Assembly: GCA_036397065.1 (NCBI GenBank)
Contig: DASWJP010000148.1
Span: 1-20,080 of the forward strand
Source: JAJFGI01 sp036397065
GTDB lineage: Bacteria; Pseudomonadota; Alphaproteobacteria; Kiloniellales; J153
Length of the DNA stretch: 20,080 bases
Direction of reading: 5' to 3'
The notes under the pieces are model-generated. The model searched no databases, was not told the origin of the DNA, and saw only the letters and a program-made list of their open reading frames with translations. Positions 1 through 6,997 of this stretch are shown here, in pieces. Numbering within the stretch: position 1 is the stretch's first letter; each line of letters begins with the position of its first letter. Position numbers and translations under genes: made by a program.

Positions 1-465
1 GCGCGTCCGCCAGAGCCGGCCGTTCAGCGGCCCTTGCCGCCCGGTGTGGTTGGCCTGGCGAACCTGGAGCGCGGCCAGCGCCCCGAACGCCGCGAAATCG
101 CGCCCAGCGGCACGCTCATGGTCGGCGAGGGCATCGAGGTCAAGGGCAAGATCGAAAGCTGCCAGCGCCTGGTGGTCGAGGGCCATGTGCAGGCGGATAT
201 GTCCGCCGAAGCCCTGGAGGTCCTGGCCAAGGGTCTGTTCGAGGGCACGGCGGAAGTTGAAACCGCCGAAATCGCCGGCACCTTCGATGGGGTTCTGACC
301 GTTCGCGGCCAGTTGACCATCAAGGAACAGGGCCGCGTCTCCGGCACCATTCGCTATAGCCGTATCCTCATCGAGGCCGGCGGCGAGATTTCCGGCGAGG
401 TGGACTCGGCGCGTTTGGCCGAGTCCCGGCGCGCGGCCAACGTATCCGGCGCGGCGGCCTCCTAG
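1..465 (+). CDS. Bactofilin family protein (5' end outside the window)
   Basis: Bactofilins are small proteins that polymerise without nucleotide into membrane-associated filaments, used for cell shape, stalks or polarity. The reading frame is open from base 1, so the start lies upstream; a TTG at 34 is possible but not needed. The visible protein has the bactofilin core: a segment beginning at bases 97-120 (SGTLMVGEG), then alternating short beta strands with regularly spaced Gly and Val/Ile (VVEGHVQ, GLFEGTAEVE, GTFDGVLTV, GRVSGTI, GEISGEV). This fits the right-handed beta helix of DUF583/bactofilin. The ends are Ala/Arg/Ser-rich and probably disordered, as usual. The stop codon overlaps the stop of the convergent desaturase gene. 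Family assignment is firm; the cellular role is not readable from sequence. Confidence 0.85.
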   Translation, partial: ARPPEPAVQRPLPPGVVGLANLERGQRPERREIAPSGTLMVGEGIEVKGKIESCQRLVVEGHVQADMSAEALEVLAKGLFEGTAEVETAEIAGTFDGVLTVRGQLTIKEQGRVSGTIRYSRILIEAGGEISGEVDSARLAESRRAANVSGAAAS

Positions 466-1376
466 CCGTTTCCCTTGCGGCCAAGGCCGGCCACGATCTC
501 CCAGTGCACGGTGATATAGCCGGGCGCCTGAGCGGCGATCTTGTCGCGCAACAGGCCGTGGGCAGACCGCAACGCATGAAACGGCAGCGCCGGATAGGCA
601 TGATGCTCGGCATGGTAGGGCATGTTCCAGGCCAGCCGGCGCATGAGCCACGTGGTCTGGGTGGTGCGCGAGTTGCGCAGCATGTCGGGCACCAAGGGGC
701 ATCCCGTGTGTTCGGCCAACAGGAATAGTCGCAAGGCCGGCTGTCCAAGCAGAACCGGCGCCAGCCAATACAGCACCGCGGCCCAACTGCCGGTGGCCAG
801 GGACGCCACGGCCACGGCCCCATAAACCGACAGCACTACGCGCGCCTCGCGCCCGATGGCGGCCTGCTGCCGCGCCGGGATGAACGGCGCCGCGACGCGC
901 CCGGCCACGTGGCGCAGCAGGGTGGTGACCCGTTCCCGCCAATAAGGCAGGCCGGAGATCACCAATAAATACGCCCGCAGGGTGGCCGGCTTGTCTGTGG
1001 CCAGCTCCGGATCGCGCACCGGATCTTGGGTATGGCGATGGTGAGCGAAGTGGAAGGCCCGGAAGTACTCCGGCGGCAACAGCAGAACCAGCCCGCAGAC
1101 CCAGGCGACGGCATCGTTCAACCGGCGGCTGGCGAAGGCGGTGCGGTGAATGGTCTCGTGCAGGGGGGCGAACAGGAACACCAGCACCACCCCATGCCCC
1201 AGCAACGCGGGCAGCAGCCACACCGATCCCTGCGCCCAGGCGACCGCCGCGCCGGTTATCGCCAATCCGGCGCCATGGCCGGCCAATTGCCGCAGCCCGG
1301 CCGCATCCGAACGCTGGCAAAGCGTTTTCAGCGCCGCCTTGTCGATGGCGGTGTCCGGGGCAAACGTCTCGTCCAT
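462..1376 (-). CDS. Membrane fatty acid desaturase / hydroxylase family protein
   Basis: Integral membrane di-iron enzyme of the fatty acid desaturase superfamily, 304 aa from the ATG at 1376. All three histidine clusters are present: HETIH (residues 73-77), HFAHHRH (109-115) and HAEHH (255-259), with a further conserved-looking AEHTGCP segment near 221. Hydrophobic segments at about 35-70, 90-102, 133-142 and 185-222 fit the usual membrane hairpins. An in-frame TTG at 1391 would add five residues; the ATG is preferred, though neither has a clear ribosome binding site. Family members desaturate or hydroxylate acyl chains, sphingolipids or carotenoids using O2 and an electron donor. The substrate cannot be decided here. 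No ferredoxin or reductase gene lies beside it. It is divergent from the small secreted gene at 1590. Confidence 0.85.
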   Translation of the reverse strand: MDETFAPDTAIDKAALKTLCQRSDAAGLRQLAGHGAGLAITGAAVAWAQGSVWLLPALLGHGVVLVFLFAPLHETIHRTAFASRRLNDAVAWVCGLVLLLPPEYFRAFHFAHHRHTQDPVRDPELATDKPATLRAYLLVISGLPYWRERVTTLLRHVAGRVAAPFIPARQQAAIGREARVVLSVYGAVAVASLATGSWAAVLYWLAPVLLGQPALRLFLLAEHTGCPLVPDMLRNSRTTQTTWLMRRLAWNMPYHAEHHAYPALPFHALRSAHGLLRDKIAAQAPGYITVHWEIVAGLGRKGNG

Positions 1377-1452
1377 GGGTGCACGATACAATAATTTGTC
1401 GCGCAGCGGATCGGCTTGCGCTCAATCCATCTTCTCTATCGTCCGAATTCGT

Positions 1453-1473
1453 GGTCGACTTTGGCCGTCGACC
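1453..1473. promoter_or_regulatory. Inverted repeat in the divergent intergenic region, possible operator
   Basis: Seven-base perfect arms GGTCGAC (1453-1459) and GTCGACC (1467-1473) are separated by 7 bases. The repeat lies between the divergent desaturase and small secreted protein genes (gap 1377-1589). It has no T-tract on either side, so an operator or transcript hairpin fits better than a terminator. The rest of this roughly 210-base gap shows no convincing promoter pair to me. Confidence 0.35.
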
Positions 1474-1589
1474 TATCTGTGCCCGCAGGCGCGTGCAAGT
1501 GCCGGGAACATGGCTTCGACAAACTGTTAACCTCTGGCGCGTAGCCTACCGAAGAGACCGACAAAGCCACGAATGAAGGCATCCGGCCC

Positions 1590-1922
1590 ATGCTGCGTTC
1601 GCCGTCCATGATTTTGTCCCTGCTTCTTGCCGCTGGGGTGGCCAGTGGGGCGGCCAGTGGGGTGGTCGGTGCGGGCGAGATTCCCCCCTCTGCCCTGGAT
1701 TCGGATTACGTGGAGTGCATGCGCTCGGGCGATGAATTGGTGGATACGACCCGCTGGACCAACTATTGCGCCTGCGCGTTGCAGGGCGTTCAGGAGCAGT
1801 TCGACCTGGAAGAATACACGGCCTTGTTCCGGGCCATGATGATGAAGCAACCGGGTGAAGCCGGCTCCGTCGCCAAGCTGGAAGGGATCCGAGCAGCGTG
1901 CGAGGCCGAGACGCTCAACTAG
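1590..1922 (+). CDS. Small secreted (periplasmic) protein of unknown function
   Basis: 110-aa protein that I do not recognise. Residues 1-28 look like a Sec signal peptide: a short basic start (MLRSPS), a Leu/Ala-rich core, then small residues. Cleavage is likely near AGA/GEI (about residue 28-29). The mature part is acidic, with three cysteines (CMRSGDE, then CAC in the NYCACAL segment) and a fourth in the C-terminal RAACEAE. These could form disulphides in the periplasm. The layout (Y/F-x2-C, CxC, a helix with ALF and MMM, a terminal C) resembles small periplasmic proteins of about 100 aa common in alphaproteobacteria. The AAGG of 1575-1579 lies about 10 bases before the ATG and supports this start. 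Its signal peptide contains a 12-base tandem repeat. It is convergent with the ATP-grasp gene, with a 31-base gap. Confidence 0.65.
   Translation: MLRSPSMILSLLLAAGVASGAASGVVGAGEIPPSALDSDYVECMRSGDELVDTTRWTNYCACALQGVQEQFDLEEYTALFRAMMMKQPGEAGSVAKLEGIRAACEAETLN
1635..1670 (+). repeat. 12-bp tandem repeat, three copies, inside the signal peptide
   Basis: Three head-to-tail units: GGGGTGGCCAGT (1635-1646), GGGGCGGCCAGT (1647-1658) and GGGGTGGTCGGT (1659-1670). Copies 1 and 2 differ at one base; copy 3 differs from copy 1 at two. They encode residues 16-27 (GVAS, GAAS, GVVG) of the signal peptide of the small secreted protein. The unit keeps the reading frame, so copy number could change without breaking the gene. 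Confidence 0.85.
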
Positions 1923-1953
1923 AGCGTTGTCTCTCGAAACACTTTTCCCAAGT

Positions 1954-2925
1954 TTACTCGGCGGCTGCGATCGCCGTTGCCGCCGGGACCTTGGAAAGTT
2001 CCTGGCCGAGAAACCGAGCGATCGCGCGCATGCCGGTCACCGGCACGGCCGCGTTGGCTTCCGCCTCGGCGTTGTAGTTGGTGTTGGTGTTGACATCGTA
2101 CGTGAAGAGCGTGCCGGACCTGTCGGTGATAAACTCAATTCCGGCGATCTCAATGTCGTTGGCCGCCAGGAATTCGGCATAGCGCCCGAGTATCGGATGC
2201 ATGAAGTCCCGCAGAATGGTGAACCTGTTCTTAGTTGAAGGCTCCGCCGGACAGAATGAGTCATCGATCGCGCATTCGTCGGCCGGGCACAATTCGAACC
2301 CGGCGGATGTATCGACACGCACGGCATAGAGAAAGCGGCCGCCGACAAACTCACATCGGGTGATGTAGGGTGACGCCGCCTGGATATGCTCCTGGATCAG
2401 CCAGAGTCCATCGACCGGGGCTTCTTCCATGGCTTGCGGGCTATCCAGGTAAGCGGCAATGGACTCGACCGTCTGGAAGAGCCGTACGCCGAGCCCTTTC
2501 CCCCCGCGGTTCGGCTTCAGGATATATGGCCCGGGGCCAAAGCCGCGCGCGGCCTCCAAGACGTGATCCCGGCCGACGGCTGCGACCGTGCGTGGCGTCT
2601 TGATACCGGCGCGTTCCAGCGCCGCATACTGCGCCAGTTTGCTGATTTCCAAGTAGAGTGCGCGGCTGCCGTTGACCACGCGGCGGCCATGCATCTCGAG
2701 CCAGTTGAGCACCCCATGTGTCAACTCCGGGGCGAAACGGTGGCCGCGTGTGTGCGACGAGGCGCTCATGCGATTGTAGAACACACCCTGCGGTGGCGGC
2801 CGGTCGAAAGTGAGAACGCCCTGGTCGAGAGTCCATTCGTCATAGGGCACGTTCGCCTCCGCGAATGCCTGGCGAAGTGGCTCGACCCAAACACTGTTCT
2901 CGTGCAAGACATGCGCGCGGGGCAT
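1954..2925 (-). CDS. ATP-grasp ligase, RimK / glutathione synthetase type
   Basis: 323-aa ATP-grasp enzyme. The N-terminal 1-90 is the substrate-side domain. ATP-grasp signatures follow: ILKPNRGGKGLG at 135-146 (Lys137 and the flexible glycine-rich loop), LIQEH at 176-180 (hinge contacts to adenine), and YDVNTNTNYN at 276-285, whose Asp277, Asn279 and Asn281 are the likely Mg-ATP ligands. Enzymes of this group join a carboxylate to an amine through an acyl phosphate, for example glutamate addition or peptide-like bonds. The acceptor here is unknown. ATG 2925 is preferred over an in-frame GTG at 2934 because the fold starts directly with MPRAHVLHEN; no strong ribosome binding site is seen. The gene is monocistronic, convergent with the small secreted gene and divergent from the hydrolase. 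No precursor peptide or transporter is visible beside it. Confidence 0.8.
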   Translation of the reverse strand: MPRAHVLHENSVWVEPLRQAFAEANVPYDEWTLDQGVLTFDRPPPQGVFYNRMSASSHTRGHRFAPELTHGVLNWLEMHGRRVVNGSRALYLEISKLAQYAALERAGIKTPRTVAAVGRDHVLEAARGFGPGPYILKPNRGGKGLGVRLFQTVESIAAYLDSPQAMEEAPVDGLWLIQEHIQAASPYITRCEFVGGRFLYAVRVDTSAGFELCPADECAIDDSFCPAEPSTKNRFTILRDFMHPILGRYAEFLAANDIEIAGIEFITDRSGTLFTYDVNTNTNYNAEAEANAAVPVTGMRAIARFLGQELSKVPAATAIAAAE

Positions 2926-2941
2926 ATAAAACACCGTCTAT

Positions 2942-2968
2942 TAGTGTGAAAACACCTAAACAACACTA
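2942..2968. promoter_or_regulatory. Inverted repeat upstream of the ATP-grasp gene, possible operator
   Basis: Arms TAGTGT (2942-2947) and ACACTA (2963-2968) are exact reverse complements, and their centres lie 21 bases apart, about two helical turns. The repeat is 17 bases upstream of the ATP-grasp ATG, in an AT-richer gap (2926-3117). The motif GGTGTTTT also occurs twice on the minus strand here. This spacing suits a dimeric regulator, but no adjacent regulator gene is present. Confidence 0.35.
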
Positions 2969-2986
2969 GCATACGCTTGAATAAAG

Positions 2987-2999
2987 ATCACTTGGTGAT
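2987..2999. promoter_or_regulatory. 13-bp palindrome ATCAC-TTG-GTGAT, possible operator
   Basis: Perfect five-base arms around a 3-base centre in the divergent gap between the ATP-grasp and hydrolase genes. On the minus strand a weak -10-like TATGCT lies about 15-20 bases downstream, so the palindrome would overlap a -35 position. This is suggestive only. Confidence 0.3.
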
Positions 3000-3117
3000 T
3001 TTCAGGGCAACGGCAAGGGGGGTCGTGGCAATCTGTTGTCGAGTCCCGGCCGTTCGGGCCGCAGGCGGGCAAGTCTGTTAACCCGCACCAGATAGCCTGG
3101 GGCTCCTAGCTGTGTGG

Positions 3118-3939
3118 ATGAAAACTGACATGAATATCCTTGCCGCCGTCATCGGCGGGTATGCCGTCATTCTCGGCGCCGTCTTTGTGATGCAGCGTTC
3201 TTTGCTCTATCCCGCCGGCGCGGAGGTGCCCGATGCTGCCCTGGCCGCCGCCGTGGGCATTCAGGTCGTCACCACCGAAACCTCTGATGGCTTGCAGCTC
3301 ACCCATTGGTATCGGCCGCCGGCCGAGCCCAGCGGGCCGGTTCTGGTGGTCTTCCACGGCAACGCCGGCCATGTGGGCGACCGGGTGCCCAAGTTAGCCG
3401 AACTGATCCGCGCCGGGTTCGGACTGCTGCTCGCCGGTTATCGCGGTTATGGTGGCAACCCGGGCAAGCCGACCGAGGAAAGCTTAAGCGCCGACGCGCG
3501 GCTTCTGCTCGACTGGCTGGCTGGGCAGGGGGTGGTGCCGGCACGCACCGTGCTCTACGGCGAATCCCTCGGTACCGGCATCGCCGTCAAGATGGCCACG
3601 GAGCGGCCGGCGGCCGCCGTGATCTTGGAAGCGCCTTTCACCTCCGTGGCCGAGGTGGCGCAGACTCACTACTGGTATCTTCCGGCCCGCTGGATGGTCC
3701 TGGACCGCTGGGATTCGCATTCGCGCATCGCGCGCATCAACGCGCCGCTGTTGCTCATGCATGGGCAGCGCGACCGCACCACCCCGGTGCGATTTGGCCA
3801 ACGCCTGTTCGCGGCGGCGGTCGAACCGAAGGACATCCTGCTGGTGGACGAAGCGGAACATAGCAACCTCTACGACATACCCATGGTGCCGCGAAAGGTG
3901 ATCGAATTCGTGCGCAGGCACGTCACGGCGCCGCGTTAA
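3118..3939 (+). CDS. Membrane-anchored alpha/beta hydrolase (Bem46/ABHD13-like)
   Basis: 273-aa serine hydrolase of the alpha/beta fold. Residues 7-27 form an N-terminal membrane anchor, with the catalytic domain after it. The oxyanion-side motif HGNAGH is at 80-85 and GYRGYGGNPGKPTE at 107-120. The nucleophile elbow GESLG has Ser150, the acid is probably Asp219 (HGQRDRTTP), and the histidine His248 (EAEHSNLYD). The HGNAG plus GYRGYG pattern is typical of the Bem46/ABHD13 group, whose natural substrates are mostly unknown; thioesterase or depalmitoylase activity is known for some relatives. Possible starts are GTG 3112, ATG 3118 and ATG 3130; all keep the anchor, and none has a clear ribosome binding site. 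It is followed by a 121-base gap before the coiled-coil gene and is probably a single gene. Confidence 0.85.
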   Translation: MKTDMNILAAVIGGYAVILGAVFVMQRSLLYPAGAEVPDAALAAAVGIQVVTTETSDGLQLTHWYRPPAEPSGPVLVVFHGNAGHVGDRVPKLAELIRAGFGLLLAGYRGYGGNPGKPTEESLSADARLLLDWLAGQGVVPARTVLYGESLGTGIAVKMATERPAAAVILEAPFTSVAEVAQTHYWYLPARWMVLDRWDSHSRIARINAPLLLMHGQRDRTTPVRFGQRLFAAAVEPKDILLVDEAEHSNLYDIPMVPRKVIEFVRRHVTAPR

Positions 3940-4001
3940 TTGACGTCAAAGGGGCGAAAAACAACGAAAAGTTGCGGCGCCGTGGGGCCCGTTAACAAAT
4001 T

Positions 4002-4037
4002 AAAAACCTTTATTTGGCCCAATCTCCCTAGGTTTTT
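4002..4037. terminator. AT-rich inverted repeat AAAAACCT / AGGTTTTT, weak terminator or leader hairpin
   Basis: Eight-base arms at 4002-4009 and 4030-4037 are separated by 20 bases, with a sixth T at 4038. It lies 60 bases after the hydrolase stop and 23 bases before the coiled-coil gene start. The stem is A/T-rich and the loop is long, so it is a poor canonical terminator. It may equally be part of an AT-rich promoter region (GTTAACAAATTAAAAACC just upstream). Confidence 0.3.
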
Positions 4038-4060
4038 TCGCTTCAGGGTGATCTCTTGCG

Positions 4061-5320
4061 ATGAGTGGCATCGAGGACTTGCGGCAACGCGTCCAGGACG
4101 TGGAAGAGCGCTTCGGTTTGGCCCGGGAAGAACAGGCTAAATACAGCACACGCCTGATCGGCTTGATCGACGAAGTCGAAGGCCGCCTGCGAGACCAGCA
4201 GGCCGAAATCGATCGGCAACAGGCAACCCTGGCACACAGCAGCGAAAATGTGGCCAGGGAACGGGAGCAAGCCAGCCGCTTCGAGCGCGAGAACGAACAG
4301 CTTCGCGCCATGCTGCATTCCCTGCTGAAGGCCATCGAAGCCGGCACCCGCGGGAATTTCTCAGAGATCATGCACACCCTGGAGCACAAGGTGAGTGCTC
4401 TGATCTCCGGCGATGCGGCTACCAGCATCGATGTCTCCAGTGACTCGGAGATCACAGAAACCATCGCCGAGGCAACCGAGGAGCCGGTGGTCGACGCAGC
4501 CCCGGAGCCCGAGCCTGAGTCTGTTCCCGCGCCGGATTTGGTGGCCGAACCCGAACCGGAGATGACGGCCGAACCGGAAGCGGTCGTCGAGCCGGAGCCC
4601 GAGATGATCGCGGAGCCGGAACCAGAGCCCGTCGCCGAGCCGGAAATGGCCGTTGAACCCGAACAGGAGATGGCGGCGGAGCCGGAAGCTGAGACGATCT
4701 CCGAAGCGGAGCCCGCCGATGAAGCGGAAGCCGCGGGCGCGCCGGAGCCTGAGATGGCCGCGGACCCGGAACCGGAGCCCGCTGCCGAAGTAATCGCCGA
4801 GGCCGAGCCAGAGCCAGAGATGGCCGCCCAGCCGGAACCTGAGCCCGCAACCGAAGCGGTAGCCGTGGCCGAGCCGGAGCTCGAGATGGTCACAGAGCCG
4901 GAGCCCGCAGCCGAAACGGTCGCCATGGCGGAGCCGGAGCCCGAGATGATCGCGGTCCCGGAACCGGAACTCGCCGCCGGGCCGGACATCGCCGTGGCGG
5001 AGCCGGAAGCCGTGGCCGCCGAATCCGAAATGATCGCCGAGGCGGCGCCTGAGCCTGAGACTGAGCCGGAGATGGCTGCCGAGGCCGAGACCGTCGCGAC
5101 GGATGAAACACCGGAGGCCAGCAATCCGACCGTGGACGATCTGGAAACGGCCGCGGCCGAGTTGGCGGCGGCGGCAACGAAGACTCCCGCCCCGGACGCC
5201 GACAGCCTGCACGAGATCATGGACCGGGTATCGAGGCTGGTGCGCGAAGCGGAAGCCGGCGGCACCGCCCCCTCACCGGCTGCGTCGGCCGCACCGGCAA
5301 AGAAATCGGCCGCCGGTTAA
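4061..5320 (+). CDS. Coiled-coil protein with long Pro/Glu repeat, unknown function
   Basis: 419-aa very acidic protein without a signal peptide or membrane segment; no family recognised with confidence. It has three parts. Residues 1-95 are a charged, heptad-like coiled coil (DLRQRVQDVEERF, EVEGRLRDQQAEID, RFERENEQLRAML), ending in a short conserved-looking stretch to about 115. Residues about 130-350 are low-complexity Pro/Glu/Ala, with four imperfect units of 20-23 residues at 227-313, each opening near EPEPEM. The last ~60 residues contain a short helix (LHEIMDRVSRLVREAE) and an Ala/Lys tail. AGGGTGAT at 4044-4051 precedes the ATG at 4061. The layout (coiled-coil head, extended acidic spacer, short helical tail) suggests a scaffold or tether, which is inference. 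The repeat makes long open frames on the opposite strand; these are not genes. Confidence 0.75.
   Translation: MSGIEDLRQRVQDVEERFGLAREEQAKYSTRLIGLIDEVEGRLRDQQAEIDRQQATLAHSSENVAREREQASRFERENEQLRAMLHSLLKAIEAGTRGNFSEIMHTLEHKVSALISGDAATSIDVSSDSEITETIAEATEEPVVDAAPEPEPESVPAPDLVAEPEPEMTAEPEAVVEPEPEMIAEPEPEPVAEPEMAVEPEQEMAAEPEAETISEAEPADEAEAAGAPEPEMAADPEPEPAAEVIAEAEPEPEMAAQPEPEPATEAVAVAEPELEMVTEPEPAAETVAMAEPEPEMIAVPEPELAAGPDIAVAEPEAVAAESEMIAEAAPEPETEPEMAAEAETVATDETPEASNPTVDDLETAAAELAAAATKTPAPDADSLHEIMDRVSRLVREAEAGGTAPSPAASAAPAKKSAAG
4739..4999 (+). repeat. Imperfect 60-69-bp tandem repeats encoding EPEPEM-type units
   Basis: Four consecutive units at 4739-4804, 4805-4870, 4871-4930 and 4931-4999 encode 22, 22, 20 and 23 residues. 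Each has the form (E/A)PE-x-EM, a Pro/Glu patch, then an Ala/Val-rich end. Shorter Glu-Pro blocks continue on both sides (about 4500-5090). Confidence 0.7.
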
Positions 5321-5347
5321 GGCTGGCGGAACTCTAAGCCTGGCCGG

Positions 5348-6997
5348 TCACACGCGCGCTCGAAGCGCCGCCAGCGCTGCGGGCGTATCCACATCCAGCA
5401 GCACGCCGTCGCCGGAGCTTGTCTCGTCCATGGCGACCTCGCACACCAATTCCGGGTAGTCGCCGAGCAAGGCGCGGGCGCCGACATCGCCGGCAATCTC
5501 CTGCATTTCGGGCACGAACCGGCGGGCCAGAAGCACCGGGTTGCCGCGCTTGCCCTGCCACGTGGGAACGCAAATGGCGCGCCCCTCAAGCGGATCGAAG
5601 GCGGCGGCCAAGCGGGCCAAAACGGCGGCGGAAACGCGCGGCATGTCGCCCAGGCAGACCATCACCCCGTCCGCGTCTTCGGGCAATGCCGCCAAACCGC
5701 GGCGCAGGGACGTGCTCAGGCCGGCCGCATATTCCGGGTTATGCACGAACGTCAGGGGCAGGCCGGCCAGCGCCGCCTGCACCGGCTTGCGCTGGTGGCC
5801 GGTGACGACCAGCACCGGATCCAGCCCCGCAGCCATTACCTGCGAGACCACGTGCGCCACCATGGGCTTGCCGTCCACGGTGGCGAGCAGCTTGTTTTCC
5901 GCACCCATGCGCCGAGATTGCCCGGCGGCCAGGATGAGGGCGGCGATGCGCGGCGCCTGCGCCACCTCGGGCGGGGGGGGGCTCTCCACCGCCGCGGCGC
6001 GCGGCAGCGGACGCACAGAGATCTCCTTGAGCAAGCCGCCGGCGCCCATGCCCATGACGTCGCCAGGGTGAACCGGGACGTCGGCGATCAGACGCTGCAG
6101 CACCCAATCGAAGCCGTTGAGTTTCGGCGAGCGGGCACAGCCGGGCAGGCCGATCACCGGCGTCTCGCCGGTGCGGCCCAGCAACAGCAGGTTGCCTGGA
6201 TCCACGGGCATGCCGAAATGCTCCACCACGCCGCCGGCGGCGACGATGCCGGCGGGCACCACGTCGCGCCGGTCGACAATGGCGGAGGCGCCGGAGATCA
6301 GCACGATCTCGCATCCGTCCTCGCGCAACGCGCGAATGGCGCCGGCCACGGCCGAGGTGTCATGGGCGCACCGCCGCTCTTCCGCCGGCGGGCAGTCGAG
6401 CGCCGCCAGGCGGGCGTCCAGCGCGGTCTTGGTCTTCTCCAAGAGGCTGTCCTTGCCGCCCGGCAGGCTGGTCTGCACCAGGCCGACGCGGCGCGGCTGA
6501 AAGGCGGCGACCCTTAGGAGCGGTCCATCGCCATGCCGCGCGGCCTGCATACATTTTTTCAAGGCCGCGCCGGCAACGGCGAAGGGAATGATCTTGATGG
6601 TGGCCGCCATCTGCCGCGGCGCCACCGGTTCGAAGGGCGGCAGGGTCGCCACGGTGATCGACTCATCCACCTGATTGAGGGCATCCAGCCGCGCCCGGTC
6701 GACCAGCAACAACCCGCGCGCCTGGGCGATCAGATTGGCGCGGCCGGTGAAGGCGGCGCTGGCTTTGAGCTGCGCGCCGCAGACCGCTTCCGCCAAGACG
6801 GTGGCGGCGGCATCCTCGTGCACATCGCCGGGCTCCAGACGGGCGGCCACAATGCTGGACATTCCGGTGTCGCGCAGGGCGGCGATGTCGGCCGCCGAGA
6901 GCACGCGCCCCTTCTTGAAGCGGCTGGCGCCGGCCGACAGGGAATGGGCGAGGATCGCGCCCTCGGCGTGGTCCAGCGGTGTGTCACCGAAGATCAT
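5348..6997 (-). CDS. Fused MoeA-like molybdopterin-binding / MocA-like cytidylyltransferase protein
   Basis: 549-aa two-domain protein. Residues about 1-340 are a molybdopterin-binding domain of the MoeA/MogA type, with a SGASAIVDRRD segment at 235-245, then VPAGIVAAGG and GLPGCARSPKLNG (283-295). A Pro-rich linker at 338-349 leads to a nucleotidyltransferase domain: LILAAGQSRRMG at 354-365 with Lys369, and the metal-binding CLGDMP at 448-453. LAAG, rather than the LAGG of the GTP-using MobA, is typical of the CTP-using MocA. This predicts synthesis of molybdopterin cytosine dinucleotide, the cofactor of CoxL-type enzymes. ATG 6997 overlaps the preceding TGA by four bases (ATGA), so translation is probably coupled. 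A longer open frame to 7330 is antisense-like extension over the XdhC gene and is not used. It is the last gene of the cox operon. Confidence 0.85.
   Translation of the reverse strand: MIFGDTPLDHAEGAILAHSLSAGASRFKKGRVLSAADIAALRDTGMSSIVAARLEPGDVHEDAAATVLAEAVCGAQLKASAAFTGRANLIAQARGLLLVDRARLDALNQVDESITVATLPPFEPVAPRQMAATIKIIPFAVAGAALKKCMQAARHGDGPLLRVAAFQPRRVGLVQTSLPGGKDSLLEKTKTALDARLAALDCPPAEERRCAHDTSAVAGAIRALREDGCEIVLISGASAIVDRRDVVPAGIVAAGGVVEHFGMPVDPGNLLLLGRTGETPVIGLPGCARSPKLNGFDWVLQRLIADVPVHPGDVMGMGAGGLLKEISVRPLPRAAAVESPPPPEVAQAPRIAALILAAGQSRRMGAENKLLATVDGKPMVAHVVSQVMAAGLDPVLVVTGHQRKPVQAALAGLPLTFVHNPEYAAGLSTSLRRGLAALPEDADGVMVCLGDMPRVSAAVLARLAAAFDPLEGRAICVPTWQGKRGNPVLLARRFVPEMQEIAGDVGARALLGDYPELVCEVAMDETSSGDGVLLDVDTPAALAALRARV

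Noticed and set aside
3992..4003. TTAACAAATTAA as a possible CtrA-binding site before the coiled-coil gene
   Set aside because: The two TTAA halves are 4 bases apart, whereas the known CtrA site needs 6-7; likely just AT-rich promoter DNA.
4000..5265. Long minus-strand open frame (421 codons), Ser/Gly/Ala-rich, opposite the coiled-coil gene
   Set aside because: It mirrors the GAGCCGGAG-type repeats of the plus-strand gene; its Ser/Gly pattern is the reverse complement of Pro/Glu codons and it has no plausible start or domain.
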